Assembly (NCBI GenBank): GCA_964427425.1
Contig: CAYRUD010000016.1
Coordinates: forward strand, 1-64,000
DNA length: 64,000 nucleotides
Reading direction: 5' to 3'
DNA from: CAYRUD01 sp964427425
GTDB taxonomy: Bacteria > Chlamydiota > Chlamydiia > Chlamydiales > FEN-1388
The notes beneath the pieces are model-generated. The model was not told the DNA's origin. It did no database searches and saw only the letters and a program-made list of their open reading frames with translations. This document shows, piece by piece, positions 46,513-54,938 of this stretch; position 1 is the first letter of the stretch; the number at the start of each line of letters is the position of its first letter. The translations under genes and the position numbers were made by a program.

Positions 46513-47244
46513 TTATTGCCTATCACTTTGGCTCTCATCTTTATCAAATAAAAATGATCCAATGCGTAGAAAATCAGCACCATACTCTAAAGCAATCTTA
46601 TAATCTTGCGACATTCCCATTGATAGATGAGCAAAGTCATAAGGATAATCATTAAATACTGTGGCTTTCAACGTTGCGAATAGTTGAGCAGTCTTTGAAA
46701 AAGCCTCTCGCACCATATGCTCTCCATGAAGCCCCCTCTGAGGCGCCATAGCCATAAGCCCACATATCTCAATATAGGGAAGCTCCTTCAATCTATAGAT
46801 GAGCTCATTCGATGAATCGAGATCTGCAATTGTAAAACCATGTTTTGTCTGTTCGAGGACTGGGTTCACCTGAAGAAAGACCTTTTGCCGTTCTTTTCCT
46901 CCAGCTCTCGGGACTGCGTCTGAGACAGCTTTCAATAACTCAAAGCTATCAATTGAATGAATATAATCAAAACCCATTACTGCTTTTGCGACCTTGTTCT
47001 TCTGCAGAGAGCCGATAAGATGCCAAGTAAATGGATAAGGAATCTCACTCTTTCTTCGTAAAGCCTCTATGACACGGCTTTCTCCAACATGTTGAATTCC
47101 TGCTTGAAAAAGAGGCTGGAAAACATCGATCGGCTGATACTTTGTCACAGCGATAATCTGCACTTTCTCTCTACGGGCATGCTGCTCGAGAGAAGATTGT
47201 ATATATTGAAGCCGCTTACCTATGCAATCAGTCATGCCCGTCAT
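46513..47244 (-). CDS. yggS: PLP-homeostasis protein, YggS/PROSC family
   Basis: 243 residues. The PLP lysine is in IIAVTKYQP; HVGESRVIEAL, WHLIGSLQKNK and LSMGMSQDYKIALEYG then LRIGSFLF are family hallmarks. These proteins buffer PLP and affect amino-acid pools. The usual 'GENR(V/Y)Q' is GESRVIE here. Its start overlaps the stop of the upstream coil protein by one base, so it is the last gene of the hemL-nfeD-floA run. Confidence 0.93.
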   Translation of the reverse strand: MTGMTDCIGKRLQYIQSSLEQHARREKVQIIAVTKYQPIDVFQPLFQAGIQHVGESRVIEALRRKSEIPYPFTWHLIGSLQKNKVAKAVMGFDYIHSIDSFELLKAVSDAVPRAGGKERQKVFLQVNPVLEQTKHGFTIADLDSSNELIYRLKELPYIEICGLMAMAPQRGLHGEHMVREAFSKTAQLFATLKATVFNDYPYDFAHLSMGMSQDYKIALEYGADFLRIGSFLFDKDESQSDRQ

Positions 47245-47849
47245 TATATCCGAGGCCTCCTTAATGAGACAGGAGCCTGCATAATCTCATATGCCAGGAG
47301 AAGCTGCTTCTTAGAACCTATACGTTGAGCTTTTTCTTTATTTTTCTCTTTTTTCATAGCGGACTGCAATACTGCAGTCGACGAATATATCCTATCATCC
47401 AATCCTGAGTGGAATGAGAAATCTTCATCGAGCGCAATATCTAATTTTCTCTTCTCAATAGTTGGTTGAATAGTTCGTTTTTCAATCGATGATTCGAGTG
47501 TTCGCTCCTCAACTGTTGAGAAGTGATGAGTGCTTTCATCTCTTCTTTTTTCAACAGCCTCTTGAGGAGGCTTTACATCTTGTTGAATAACGACCTGTAC
47601 AGGCTTTGCCTCGAGCTCTTCGAGATCCTCCGATTCGTCCTCACCGCCGAAGATCTCTCTCCACTCTTTGAGGGCACGCTCTGCCTCTTCATCGAGCTTT
47701 GATGGAGCTCGGGGTTTACTTTCAGGTTGATCACGAGGACGAGGAACTCGCTGTTTTGTGCCACTACCAACAAGGTGTGCAATGACCCAAAAAAGGAGAA
47801 CCGCGATAATCTTGAACCAGTTAAATTCTACATCGTCACTCGATCCCAT
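47244..47849 (-). CDS. Membrane-anchored acidic coil protein, unknown
   Basis: About 201 residues. One N-terminal membrane segment (FNWFKIIAVLLFWVIAHLV) is followed by a charged, Pro/Glu-rich region with helical stretches (EEAERALKEWREIFGG). A short repeat follows: VEERTLESSI, EKRTIQPTI, EKRKLDIAL, plus VEKRRDESTH. A basic C-terminus follows. The start at 47849 has AAGGGG six bases upstream; an ATG at 47864 would add five residues. Position directly after floA and translational coupling to yggS suggest work at the FloA/NfeD membrane domain (inference). No family recognised. Confidence 0.6.
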   Translation of the reverse strand: MGSSDDVEFNWFKIIAVLLFWVIAHLVGSGTKQRVPRPRDQPESKPRAPSKLDEEAERALKEWREIFGGEDESEDLEELEAKPVQVVIQQDVKPPQEAVEKRRDESTHHFSTVEERTLESSIEKRTIQPTIEKRKLDIALDEDFSFHSGLDDRIYSSTAVLQSAMKKEKNKEKAQRIGSKKQLLLAYEIMQAPVSLRRPRI

Positions 47850-47891
47850 AGTAAACCCCTTCATCTCGCTCTCGATTTATACACAGATGAA

Positions 47892-48869
47892 TTACGATGT
47901 AATCTCTCTTCTCATCTTTGTATCAGCCTGAACATTCTCAAGGCGATAATAATCAAAAACACCTAGCTTCCCTTCACGAAGAGCATCTGCCAATGCTTGT
48001 GGAACTGAAGCTTGAGCCTCAATGAGTTTAGCTTCTTTAGCTTTCACTTCAGCGCTATTTTCTTGTTCCATAGCAACAGCCATAGCTCTGCGCTCTTCAG
48101 CTTTTGCCTGGGCAATACGCTTATCAGATTCAGCTTTATCTGCGCGAAGTTTTGCTCCAATGTTCTCACCGATCATTATATCAGCAATATCAATTGAGAG
48201 AATCTCGAAAGCTGTCTGCGCGTCGAGACCCTTTTCAAGAACACGCTTAGAAATAAGCTGTGGATTCTCCAAAACAATAAGGTGGTTTTCAGCAGCACCA
48301 ATAGCTCCAATAATACCTTCACCTACACGAGCGATAATTGTCTCTTCGGTCGCACCACCGACGAGCTGAGCGATGTTTGTGCGAACTGTTACTCGAGCAC
48401 GGCATTTCAACTGAACACCGTCTTTTGCAACGCCAGTGATATAATCACCTCGTGCTCGATCCGGACAGTCAATGACCTTTGGGTTAACGGATGTTCGAAC
48501 AGCGTCGAGAATATCTCGTCCTGCTAAGTCGATTGCTGTCGCCCTCTTCCAATCAAGTGGAATATTAGCTTTTTCTGCAGCGATAAGCGCGGAGACAACA
48601 TCGATTACACGACCTCCTGCGAGATAATGCGTTTCAAGGTCTGCTACATCGATCTGTCTTAAACCTGCTTTATACGCATTAATATGTGCATTGACGATCG
48701 TCTTTGGAGGAATCTTACGAAGACTCATTCCAATGATATTGAACAGCGAAATAGGTGTTCCTGAGACAAAAGCTTGAAACCAAAGGCTGATATAGCTTCC
48801 TAAGATGAAAGCGACAATAACTGCCACGACTCCTAAAAAGAGCGCGAGCATTGAGAATTCTATTGGCAT
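47892..48869 (-). CDS. floA: Flotillin-like protein FloA (YqfA/UPF0365)
   Basis: 325 residues. One N-terminal membrane hairpin, then the SPFH-type domain with the highly conserved blocks LFNIIGMSLRKIPP, ETHYLAGGRVIDVVSALI, AIDLAGRDILDAVRTSVNP, VGGATEETIIARVGEGI, LDAQTAFEILSIDIADI, then the Ala/Glu-rich coil KRIAQAKAEERRAMAV. FloA scaffolds membrane microdomains; in many bacteria it sits beside NfeD genes, as here. Confidence 0.97.
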   Translation of the reverse strand: MPIEFSMLALFLGVVAVIVAFILGSYISLWFQAFVSGTPISLFNIIGMSLRKIPPKTIVNAHINAYKAGLRQIDVADLETHYLAGGRVIDVVSALIAAEKANIPLDWKRATAIDLAGRDILDAVRTSVNPKVIDCPDRARGDYITGVAKDGVQLKCRARVTVRTNIAQLVGGATEETIIARVGEGIIGAIGAAENHLIVLENPQLISKRVLEKGLDAQTAFEILSIDIADIMIGENIGAKLRADKAESDKRIAQAKAEERRAMAVAMEQENSAEVKAKEAKLIEAQASVPQALADALREGKLGVFDYYRLENVQADTKMRREITS

Positions 48870-48917
48870 TTGTGTCGTATCCTCATTTCATCATTTAATG
48901 TTACTTCTCTTTGATAA

Positions 48918-49382
48918 CTACTCAGTTACCTCTTGGACAATCAAATAAGCACCACGACCATTCATGACCGCTATTCTTTTGCCCTTTTCAATGTAGCTCG
49001 ACTGGCTTATCACTTGGACTCGTTTCCCCTCAATAACCGCGAAACCAGATGGTCCTAGATCTGTCGCAGCTATTCCTATTTTTCCGATAAGGGAAGAATC
49101 AAACTGAGCCCCCTGATATCCCTCTTGGTTTTGTGCTAGAAAAAAGGTATTGGATTGCGCACTCTTCCGCATCCTATAGAGTGTGAGATAGACCACAACG
49201 ACTGGAAGTGTGATCGCCAAGAAACTATATGTAGCCAAAGAAGCTCCTGAGAGCTGATTGAATGCGCTTACAAATGCAATAATATAAACTATGGATGCGA
49301 ACACAGCCAAAATGCCACCTGGAAGGAAAAACTCCAGCGTAAGCAAAAATAAAGAAAGGGCAAGTAAAACCCAAGCGTCCAT
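48918..49382 (-). CDS. Short NfeD-like protein
   Basis: 154 residues: three or four membrane segments (WVLLALSLFLLTLEFFLPGGIL, IVYIIAFVSAF, LAITLPVVVVYLTLY), then a C-terminal NfeD OB-fold (GKIGIAATDLGPSGFAVIEG, GKRIAVMNGRGAYLIVQEV). It lies between long nfeD (6 bp) and floA (48 bp). Partner of the FloA scaffold by family knowledge. Confidence 0.88.
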   Translation of the reverse strand: MDAWVLLALSLFLLTLEFFLPGGILAVFASIVYIIAFVSAFNQLSGASLATYSFLAITLPVVVVYLTLYRMRKSAQSNTFFLAQNQEGYQGAQFDSSLIGKIGIAATDLGPSGFAVIEGKRVQVISQSSYIEKGKRIAVMNGRGAYLIVQEVTE

Positions 49383-49388
49383 ACGTAC

Positions 49389-51650
49389 TCACGAATTAAT
49401 TGAAGTTTGATCAGTATTGAGCTTTTCAACACATATCATATAGCCCCTTATCTCTACAACGCGGACTGGCTCGTCCACCTGAATAAACTCACCAGTACTT
49501 ATCGCGTCGTATAGCTCTCCACCGATAACTACCTTCCCAGCTGGCCTTAATGTTGCACGAACAACTCCAGTATCGCCTACTCCTGGTATGTGGTTTCCTA
49601 TCATGACATCATCTTTTATCGATGGAACTTGAGGAGACGGAACATCGAGGACTAAATGCATCCTTCCAAGTATGTGAGGGCGAATTTGATACTTAGCCAA
49701 AAGGATGATCATGATAACGGCAAGAAAGATAGCTAAAGAGACTAAACTCAAGACATGAAGTCCATAATATCCCTTTGCTGTCATTGTTATCTCTGGCGAC
49801 GGATCCGACCCCTTAGACGCTATATGAGTCAATGAATGAATAATTGGGGCTATGAGATCACTCATTGCCGGGACAATCATCATGATAACTCCCAAGAAGA
49901 GACATAGAGTCCCCAACCCAGAGAGGAAACCTCCTGTTGGAAGGAGAAAAATATCCGCGACAATGAGTATCAGGCCAAAGAGAGCGACGAGCGGCTCAAA
50001 CCAAACTATCGACTCCTGAGCATAGCTTCCAACCATGAGGAAAAAGAAGGAGACTAATGCGACAAGCCCGGGCACAGTGACACCTGGAGATGATAGCTCC
50101 ATATAGAGCGACACCATCAGCAAGAACACGAGCGCTGAAGTGACAACTGGCGATGCAATAAATGAGACAAATGATGTTCTAAAATCCATCTGATATGTTT
50201 CGATGGGCACATCACTATGTCCATGAAAATAAGGAATAAACTGCAAAAAGCTTGTACCAATAGACGTATTAGCTAGCTGCCCGTTCTTCCCCTCGAGTGG
50301 GACGACATAGTTTGCGACTGAGAAACGAGCTAAATCCTTCCCCGTTAACGTAAGAAGCTTTCCCTTTGAAGAGATGATGATATCACCACCTCCTTGAAAT
50401 GATGGTGGATTCATCTCAGCCTCTGTGCTGAGTTTTATGATTTTCCCTTCGCGCTCGACAACAATCACATCAGGGTCGACCATTGCTTCCGCTATGTATG
50501 GATTTCGTCCAAAGAGCGAGGCTTTATTAGCAAAGTCCGCGCGAAGGGCAGATATCATCTTCTCACTCGTTGGCTGCATCCCCTCTTCAGACATCATTAC
50601 CGGGGTTGCAGCCCCCATTGCGCCATCTTGTTCAGTGACAATATATCGGCACGAATAGGAAACCATTGCGCCAGCAGAGATTGCCCAGTTGTTGATATAT
50701 GCGATAACAGGAATTCCGTGATCATAGTCGAGAGATTTCAGAGCGTCTGATATTTTTTCGGCTGCGAAAACCTCTCCCCCTGGGGTGTCCAACTCAATGA
50801 TGATGCAAGAAGGCTTCTTAAGCTTAAAATAGTCGAGCGCGGATTTGACATAGATCCACGTAGACTGTGAGATCATATCGTTCTTTGGACCGATAAAGAT
50901 ACGTCCGATAAAACTATTTGGACTGAGGGCTATTTTACTGAATTCTTTTTCAAATGTATGATCAGGACTCTCTCTCTTTTCTTGCGTCTCTATATTTGGA
51001 GGGACCTCTTTTACAAACTGCGACTCAAACGATTCACGATCTTTATCGACTCGAATATCTGGAACTGCCATCAGTTCATTTTGACTAATATATTGATTTG
51101 AGTGATCCGACAAGGAGCTTTCTGTCATCTTATTGAGAAGACCTTTCCATGCGTCACGCGGTTCACCATTTGTATTGGGCATGAGCGATACTATTATCCC
51201 TTTCGCCAGAAGAAAGCTCTCTTTATTCAGACCATCTGACTCTCCTGTCAAAGGTCTTCCCCATGTAATCCTTCTCGTGGTCTCAATTTTATCAGCGACA
51301 AAAGGAACGAGCGCAAAAGGCCCCGATAGAAGTGTATCAATATATGCTGTGATCTCGACTCGTCTCGAGTCTCTGATTGAAGCTAACTTTTGGGCAAAAT
51401 TCAACGATGATTTCAGACTTCCCTTAGTCGAGTGAAAACGGATATGAAGCTTATTTATTCCTTCATTCGTCACAAGATTGTCAATCCTTTCCCCAAGCGC
51501 AAGAGTCGACTCCTCCGTGCAATTTTGGGGAAGATCGAGAAAGTAAGCTCTCTCTTCTCCTCTCATTTTCATGCAAAAAAGGGACAAGAAGATTGATAAC
51601 GAAAGAAAAAGATATCGATATCTTAATTTCATCGTTGAAATTTGGCTCAT
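49389..51650 (-). CDS. Long NfeD: ClpP-like serine protease with membrane and OB-fold domains
   Basis: 753 residues. Signal peptide (first about 30), then a first ClpP-like region (about 35-135: LHIRFHSTKGSLKSSL, SGPFALVPFVADKIETT) that lacks the usual catalytic serine motif. The second, complete ClpP-like domain (about 245-430) has Ser325 in NNWAISAGAMVSY and Lys364 in SEKMISAL, the Ser-Lys dyad of NfeD peptidases. Then four or five membrane segments and a C-terminal OB-fold. Its start overlaps the hemL stop (ATGA); a Met at 51632 is an alternative start. Confidence 0.88.
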   Translation of the reverse strand: MSQISTMKLRYRYLFLSLSIFLSLFCMKMRGEERAYFLDLPQNCTEESTLALGERIDNLVTNEGINKLHIRFHSTKGSLKSSLNFAQKLASIRDSRRVEITAYIDTLLSGPFALVPFVADKIETTRRITWGRPLTGESDGLNKESFLLAKGIIVSLMPNTNGEPRDAWKGLLNKMTESSLSDHSNQYISQNELMAVPDIRVDKDRESFESQFVKEVPPNIETQEKRESPDHTFEKEFSKIALSPNSFIGRIFIGPKNDMISQSTWIYVKSALDYFKLKKPSCIIIELDTPGGEVFAAEKISDALKSLDYDHGIPVIAYINNWAISAGAMVSYSCRYIVTEQDGAMGAATPVMMSEEGMQPTSEKMISALRADFANKASLFGRNPYIAEAMVDPDVIVVEREGKIIKLSTEAEMNPPSFQGGGDIIISSKGKLLTLTGKDLARFSVANYVVPLEGKNGQLANTSIGTSFLQFIPYFHGHSDVPIETYQMDFRTSFVSFIASPVVTSALVFLLMVSLYMELSSPGVTVPGLVALVSFFFLMVGSYAQESIVWFEPLVALFGLILIVADIFLLPTGGFLSGLGTLCLFLGVIMMIVPAMSDLIAPIIHSLTHIASKGSDPSPEITMTAKGYYGLHVLSLVSLAIFLAVIMIILLAKYQIRPHILGRMHLVLDVPSPQVPSIKDDVMIGNHIPGVGDTGVVRATLRPAGKVVIGGELYDAISTGEFIQVDEPVRVVEIRGYMICVEKLNTDQTSINS

Positions 51651-53032
51651 CTCAACAGTTCCTCATTCTCTTGTAAGAAAGAAATCGTCCATTTTGCAGC
51701 AATCTTAAGATGCTCATCAGTATGCTTCGAAGAGATAAACCATGCCTCATTATGAAGCGGAGGGATGTAAACCCCTCTCTCAAGCATATAGAGAAAATAC
51801 CGCTTGAACAGATCATTATGTAATGACTGTATATCATGCGATGTTATTACTGAGCGAACACCAAAAAAGAGAGTCCACATTGTCCCTGCAGATTGGCATG
51901 CAGCTCGAAGACTCTTCCTCTGGATCCACTCAGATACAGGATCGATAAATAATCGAGCTCGATCTTTTAACGTCTGATAAAAATCAGGATCAGCCATTGC
52001 TTTTTCTATAGCCTTATCCCCGGCTGCCATCGCAACAGGATTTCCCGAGAGTGTTCCCGCTTGATAGACTTTTCCAAGGGGCGAAAGAAGACTCATGATC
52101 TCCTGTCTTCCTCCGAATGCCGCCGCAGGAAAACCGCCTCCAATAATTTTTCCCAGGCAGATGAGATCAGGCGCGACCGGATAGATCTCTTGAGCGCCTT
52201 TTAATGAGAAGCGAAAACCTGTTACCACCTCGTCAAAGATCAAAAGGAATCCAAACTTTTCTTTATATTCAATGAGAGCTTCCAAGAACTTCGACTCTAA
52301 AGGAACAACTCCCATATTTGCCGCTACAGGCTCGACAATAATCGCCGCGACGCTACTTCCCCGTTCTTTTGATAAAAAATATGAGTGAAGCGACTCAACA
52401 TCATTAAAAGGAAGACAATGGGTGTGTGAGACAAACTCAGAAGGGATGCCCATTGATGAAGACTTTGGAAGATCGTGAACTCCTGAACCCGCATGGATGA
52501 GAAATTGATCTGCATGTCCATGGTAGTGCCCCTGAAACTTGATAACAGTCTCTTTGCCAGTAAATGCGCGAGCTAAGCGCACAGCACTCATTGTCGCTTC
52601 AGTCCCTGATGATACAAACCGGATCATCTCCATTCCGGGAACTTGAGAGACTATCCTCCTCGCAAGCCCTTCTTCATACGGCGAGGAGATTCCAAATGTC
52701 GTCCCCTTCTCCATCGCCTCTTTTGCGTGAGAGAGGATCTCATCATCTGCGTGACCATGAAGGAGCGCACCCCACGACATGCAAAAGTCAATATATCGGT
52801 TGCCATCAATATCGATAATTTCAGCCCCTTTTCCTGATTCAACGATGAGCGGAGTCACTCCTAGTGAAAAGCATGAGCGAACGGGCGAGCTTACCCCACC
52901 AGGAATAATCTCTTTCATGGATTCGAAGAGAGCTTTCGTGTTGCTCCTCTCTTGACTCGTTAAAGAATTCGATATTGTAATGTCACTCTGTGTTGTCTGA
53001 ATGAAGCTATTAGTAGCCATGTGGAAGGTCAT
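51647..53032 (-). CDS. hemL: Glutamate-1-semialdehyde 2,1-aminomutase
   Basis: PLP enzyme that makes 5-aminolevulinate, entry to haem synthesis. IIPGGVSSPVRSCFSLG, DIDGNRYIDFCMSWGALLHG, FVSSGTEATMSAVRLARAFTG, FDEVVTGFRFSLKGAQ and the Schiff-base Lys in CLGKIIGGGFPAAAFGG. The first ATG is at 53032 (a GTG at 53074 is also in frame, and an ATG at 53020); any gives an N-terminal extension of 30-45 residues over the usual 425. First gene of the nfeD-floA-yggS run, coupled to nfeD by ATGA. Confidence 0.95.
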   Translation of the reverse strand: MTFHMATNSFIQTTQSDITISNSLTSQERSNTKALFESMKEIIPGGVSSPVRSCFSLGVTPLIVESGKGAEIIDIDGNRYIDFCMSWGALLHGHADDEILSHAKEAMEKGTTFGISSPYEEGLARRIVSQVPGMEMIRFVSSGTEATMSAVRLARAFTGKETVIKFQGHYHGHADQFLIHAGSGVHDLPKSSSMGIPSEFVSHTHCLPFNDVESLHSYFLSKERGSSVAAIIVEPVAANMGVVPLESKFLEALIEYKEKFGFLLIFDEVVTGFRFSLKGAQEIYPVAPDLICLGKIIGGGFPAAAFGGRQEIMSLLSPLGKVYQAGTLSGNPVAMAAGDKAIEKAMADPDFYQTLKDRARLFIDPVSEWIQRKSLRAACQSAGTMWTLFFGVRSVITSHDIQSLHNDLFKRYFLYMLERGVYIPPLHNEAWFISSKHTDEHLKIAAKWTISFLQENEELLR

Positions 53033-53107
53033 CACTCTTTCATTTTCGAAATGAGAGAAACATACTGAGATCACAGCTCAAAAATCGAGCGGAAAGTGCG
53101 ATTTCCT

Positions 53108-53190
53108 AAAAAACAGTCTGTTTATTCGACACCTAAACCCGCATGTTTGGATTTATCTTTTGACATATTGCTCAACTCACTGGTAGTAAG
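53108..53190 (+). repeat. Duplicated upstream region, copy A
   Basis: About 83 bases before the first gene of the pair, matching 53998-54080 with only about two differences. Holds the palindrome AAACAG-T-CTGTTT (53111-53123) and a TTGACA (53160-53165) followed 17-18 bases on by GTAGTA/TAGTAA, a reasonable -35/-10 arrangement. Confidence 0.85.
53111..53123. promoter_or_regulatory. Operator-like palindrome AAACAG-N-CTGTTT, copy A
   Basis: A perfect six-base inverted repeat about 37 bases upstream of the proposed -35. The same palindrome is at 54001-54013, where only the central base and its neighbours could vary; the arms are kept. Confidence 0.5.
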
Positions 53191-53219
53191 GAATTAAGAG
53201 CTACATAAAGGAGCAAATT

Positions 53220-53912
53220 ATGCTAACGCCATCTCCATCTGATTCGCCAAAAATTCAATCTCCTAATCAATCTCTGATAAAAGAAACTGAAGGAGCGCTT
53301 GAAGGGAGGAAAGTCGAAGATATAACGAGTAAACCTCTCTCTCCAATACAAAAGGCAACGAATCTAGCAAAAGCCCTCTTCGCAACAATCTTTACTTTAG
53401 GATTAGCTCTTCTCTCAAAAACAGTCAGGGAGCTTTGGAAAAGTAGTTACACTGGTTTTGAAGAACCGAAGGTCATTAGAGACTTAACTGATAGAGGAGA
53501 CGGCTCTTTAAACGAATCACAGGAAGCTACCACTAAAACAAAAGTAGCGAATGCCTTCGAGCAAAAAATAAATTACCAAGGTAATCATAGCGCACAAAAA
53601 TTAGGACTTGAACGCCGATCAGATAATGATGCAAGCGTAATTGATATATATAACAATCCTAGTTTGATTAAATCAATTAATGTAACCCAAGGATCATTTT
53701 ACTTGCTAGCTGAAGCCGCTATCACCAAAGATCCTTCTTCCATACTCATCATAGACCAAAGCAATCAGACGATCTACAGTGAGTTAGCTGGTCGAGCGAT
53801 TACCAGAGCAAAAGTTAAAAATTTGGATAACATCGACGATATATACGAGAAACTTCCTGAGTGGGCAAAGGTAGACGGCAGCCCAGCTTGCGAGGCATAT
53901 AACAAGAAATAG
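53220..53912 (+). CDS. Effector-like protein A of a paralogous pair
   Basis: 230 residues, no signal peptide. A disordered, Ser/Pro-rich N-terminus is followed by a hydrophobic helix (NLAKALFATIFTLGLALLS) and a basic-aromatic stretch KTVRELWKSSYTGFEEPKV shared with gene B. The C-terminal 130 residues are not shared and include DIYNNPSLIKSINVTQGSFY and SILIIDQSNQTIYSELAG, which could be a small alpha/beta domain. AAAGGAG lies seven bases before the ATG. Possible type III secreted membrane protein; no family recognised. Confidence 0.6.
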   Translation: MLTPSPSDSPKIQSPNQSLIKETEGALEGRKVEDITSKPLSPIQKATNLAKALFATIFTLGLALLSKTVRELWKSSYTGFEEPKVIRDLTDRGDGSLNESQEATTKTKVANAFEQKINYQGNHSAQKLGLERRSDNDASVIDIYNNPSLIKSINVTQGSFYLLAEAAITKDPSSILIIDQSNQTIYSELAGRAITRAKVKNLDNIDDIYEKLPEWAKVDGSPACEAYNKK

Positions 53913-53997
53913 TATAAGACATGCTTTATAAATAGCCTGATTCACTCATTTTCTTTGGACCTTATTCACTTTTATCGCTACTCAACACTTTGGCCTG

Positions 53998-54080
53998 TAA
54001 AAACAGCCTGTTTATTCGACACCTAAACTCGCATGTTTGGATTTATCTTTTGACATATTGCTCAACTCACTGGTAGTAAG
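53998..54080 (+). repeat. Duplicated upstream region, copy B
   Basis: Partner of 53108-53190, at nearly the same distance from the next start codon. TTGACA is at 54050-54055. Confidence 0.85.
54001..54013. promoter_or_regulatory. Operator-like palindrome AAACAG-N-CTGTTT, copy B
   Basis: AAACAG-C-CTGTTT. Both arms are intact although the spacer base has changed from T to C, so symmetry is retained between the copies. Confidence 0.5.
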
Positions 54081-54107
54081 AAAGTAAGCACGATAAAGGA
54101 GAAATTT

Positions 54108-54599
54108 ATGAATCGAACAACTGGTGTAACACCTTCCCCAAATCAGCAATCCCAGCAATTTAAGCCACAAAATAAAGTAAAGTTATTTGGTTCTGGTAAG
54201 GAAGTAGAAGTAATAACCGAAGCTATTACTCCAAAACAAAGGACAGTGAATCTAATTAAGGCTCTTTTTGCAACAATTCCCACCTTTGGACTGGCCCTTC
54301 TCTCAAAAACAGTCAGAAATCTATGGAAAAGCAGCTATACTGGGTTTGAAGAAAGAAAAGTCCGTCAAATACAGAATACTGCAAATGAAGATGAATCAGT
54401 TGCCATAAAAACAAAAGCAGCCTTTCAAACAACTGTTAGCAGTCAACCTTCGGATGACGATGATGATTTTCCGCTCAATTATACGAATGAAAAACCGCAC
54501 AATCAAAACAACCCACAAACAAACACACGAAAATCCGTAAAGAAAAATGACAATGACAACTTTGATCTTCCACTCGAGTACACAGATGAACAAGATTGA
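54108..54599 (+). CDS. Effector-like protein B of a paralogous pair
   Basis: 163 residues. Shares the central block of protein A (VNLIKALFATIPTFGLALLS, then KTVRNLWKSSYTGFEERKV) but its C-terminus is quite different: acidic, Asn/Asp-rich, with a repeat (DDDDDFPLNYTNEK and DNDNFDLPLEYTDEQD). That pattern suggests a short disordered binding motif of the form F-x-LP-L-x-YT. AAAGGAG precedes the ATG. Unknown family; secretion inferred only from company and composition. Confidence 0.6.
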   Translation: MNRTTGVTPSPNQQSQQFKPQNKVKLFGSGKEVEVITEAITPKQRTVNLIKALFATIPTFGLALLSKTVRNLWKSSYTGFEERKVRQIQNTANEDESVAIKTKAAFQTTVSSQPSDDDDDFPLNYTNEKPHNQNNPQTNTRKSVKKNDNDNFDLPLEYTDEQD

Positions 54600-54938
54600 T
54601 CAATCAAACCAATAGGGAATCTACAAGGATTTAGCAAGATTCGACATTCATCAAGCAGCAATAGGCCAATAAGCAATTTCTGCAGCTGCAATTAACACAG
54701 CTGCAGTTTCACTTCCGCATCCAACAAGCGCTATAAGTTCACATCAGAGTCACCCAGTTCTTAAGCTTTCTCATTCGCAGCCTCTTTCATCAGGCTACGA
54801 TCCATGAGATCCTCTCAATTTGAAAACTAAGAAATTGCAAATTTATCTTTTTACAAGTTTGAAAAATAAGACTTCTCGATTAGCCGCTAGATACGATATG
54901 ATGTGTCGCATCCTCTTTCCTTGAAGGAGCTATAATAC
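54600..54938. other. 339-base intergenic region before tamA-like gene
   Basis: No gene seen. It contains the CTGCAGCTG inverted repeat (54680-54706) and an AT-rich stretch near 54830-54880. The last bases carry GAAGGAGC, the Shine-Dalgarno that fixes the GTG start at 54939. Confidence 0.45.
54680..54706 (+). terminator. Inverted repeat CTGCAGCTG / CAGCTGCAG
   Basis: Perfect nine-pair stem with a nine-base loop, followed by TTTC. A terminator for gene B is possible, although it lies 80 bases beyond its stop and the T-run is short. Confidence 0.45.
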
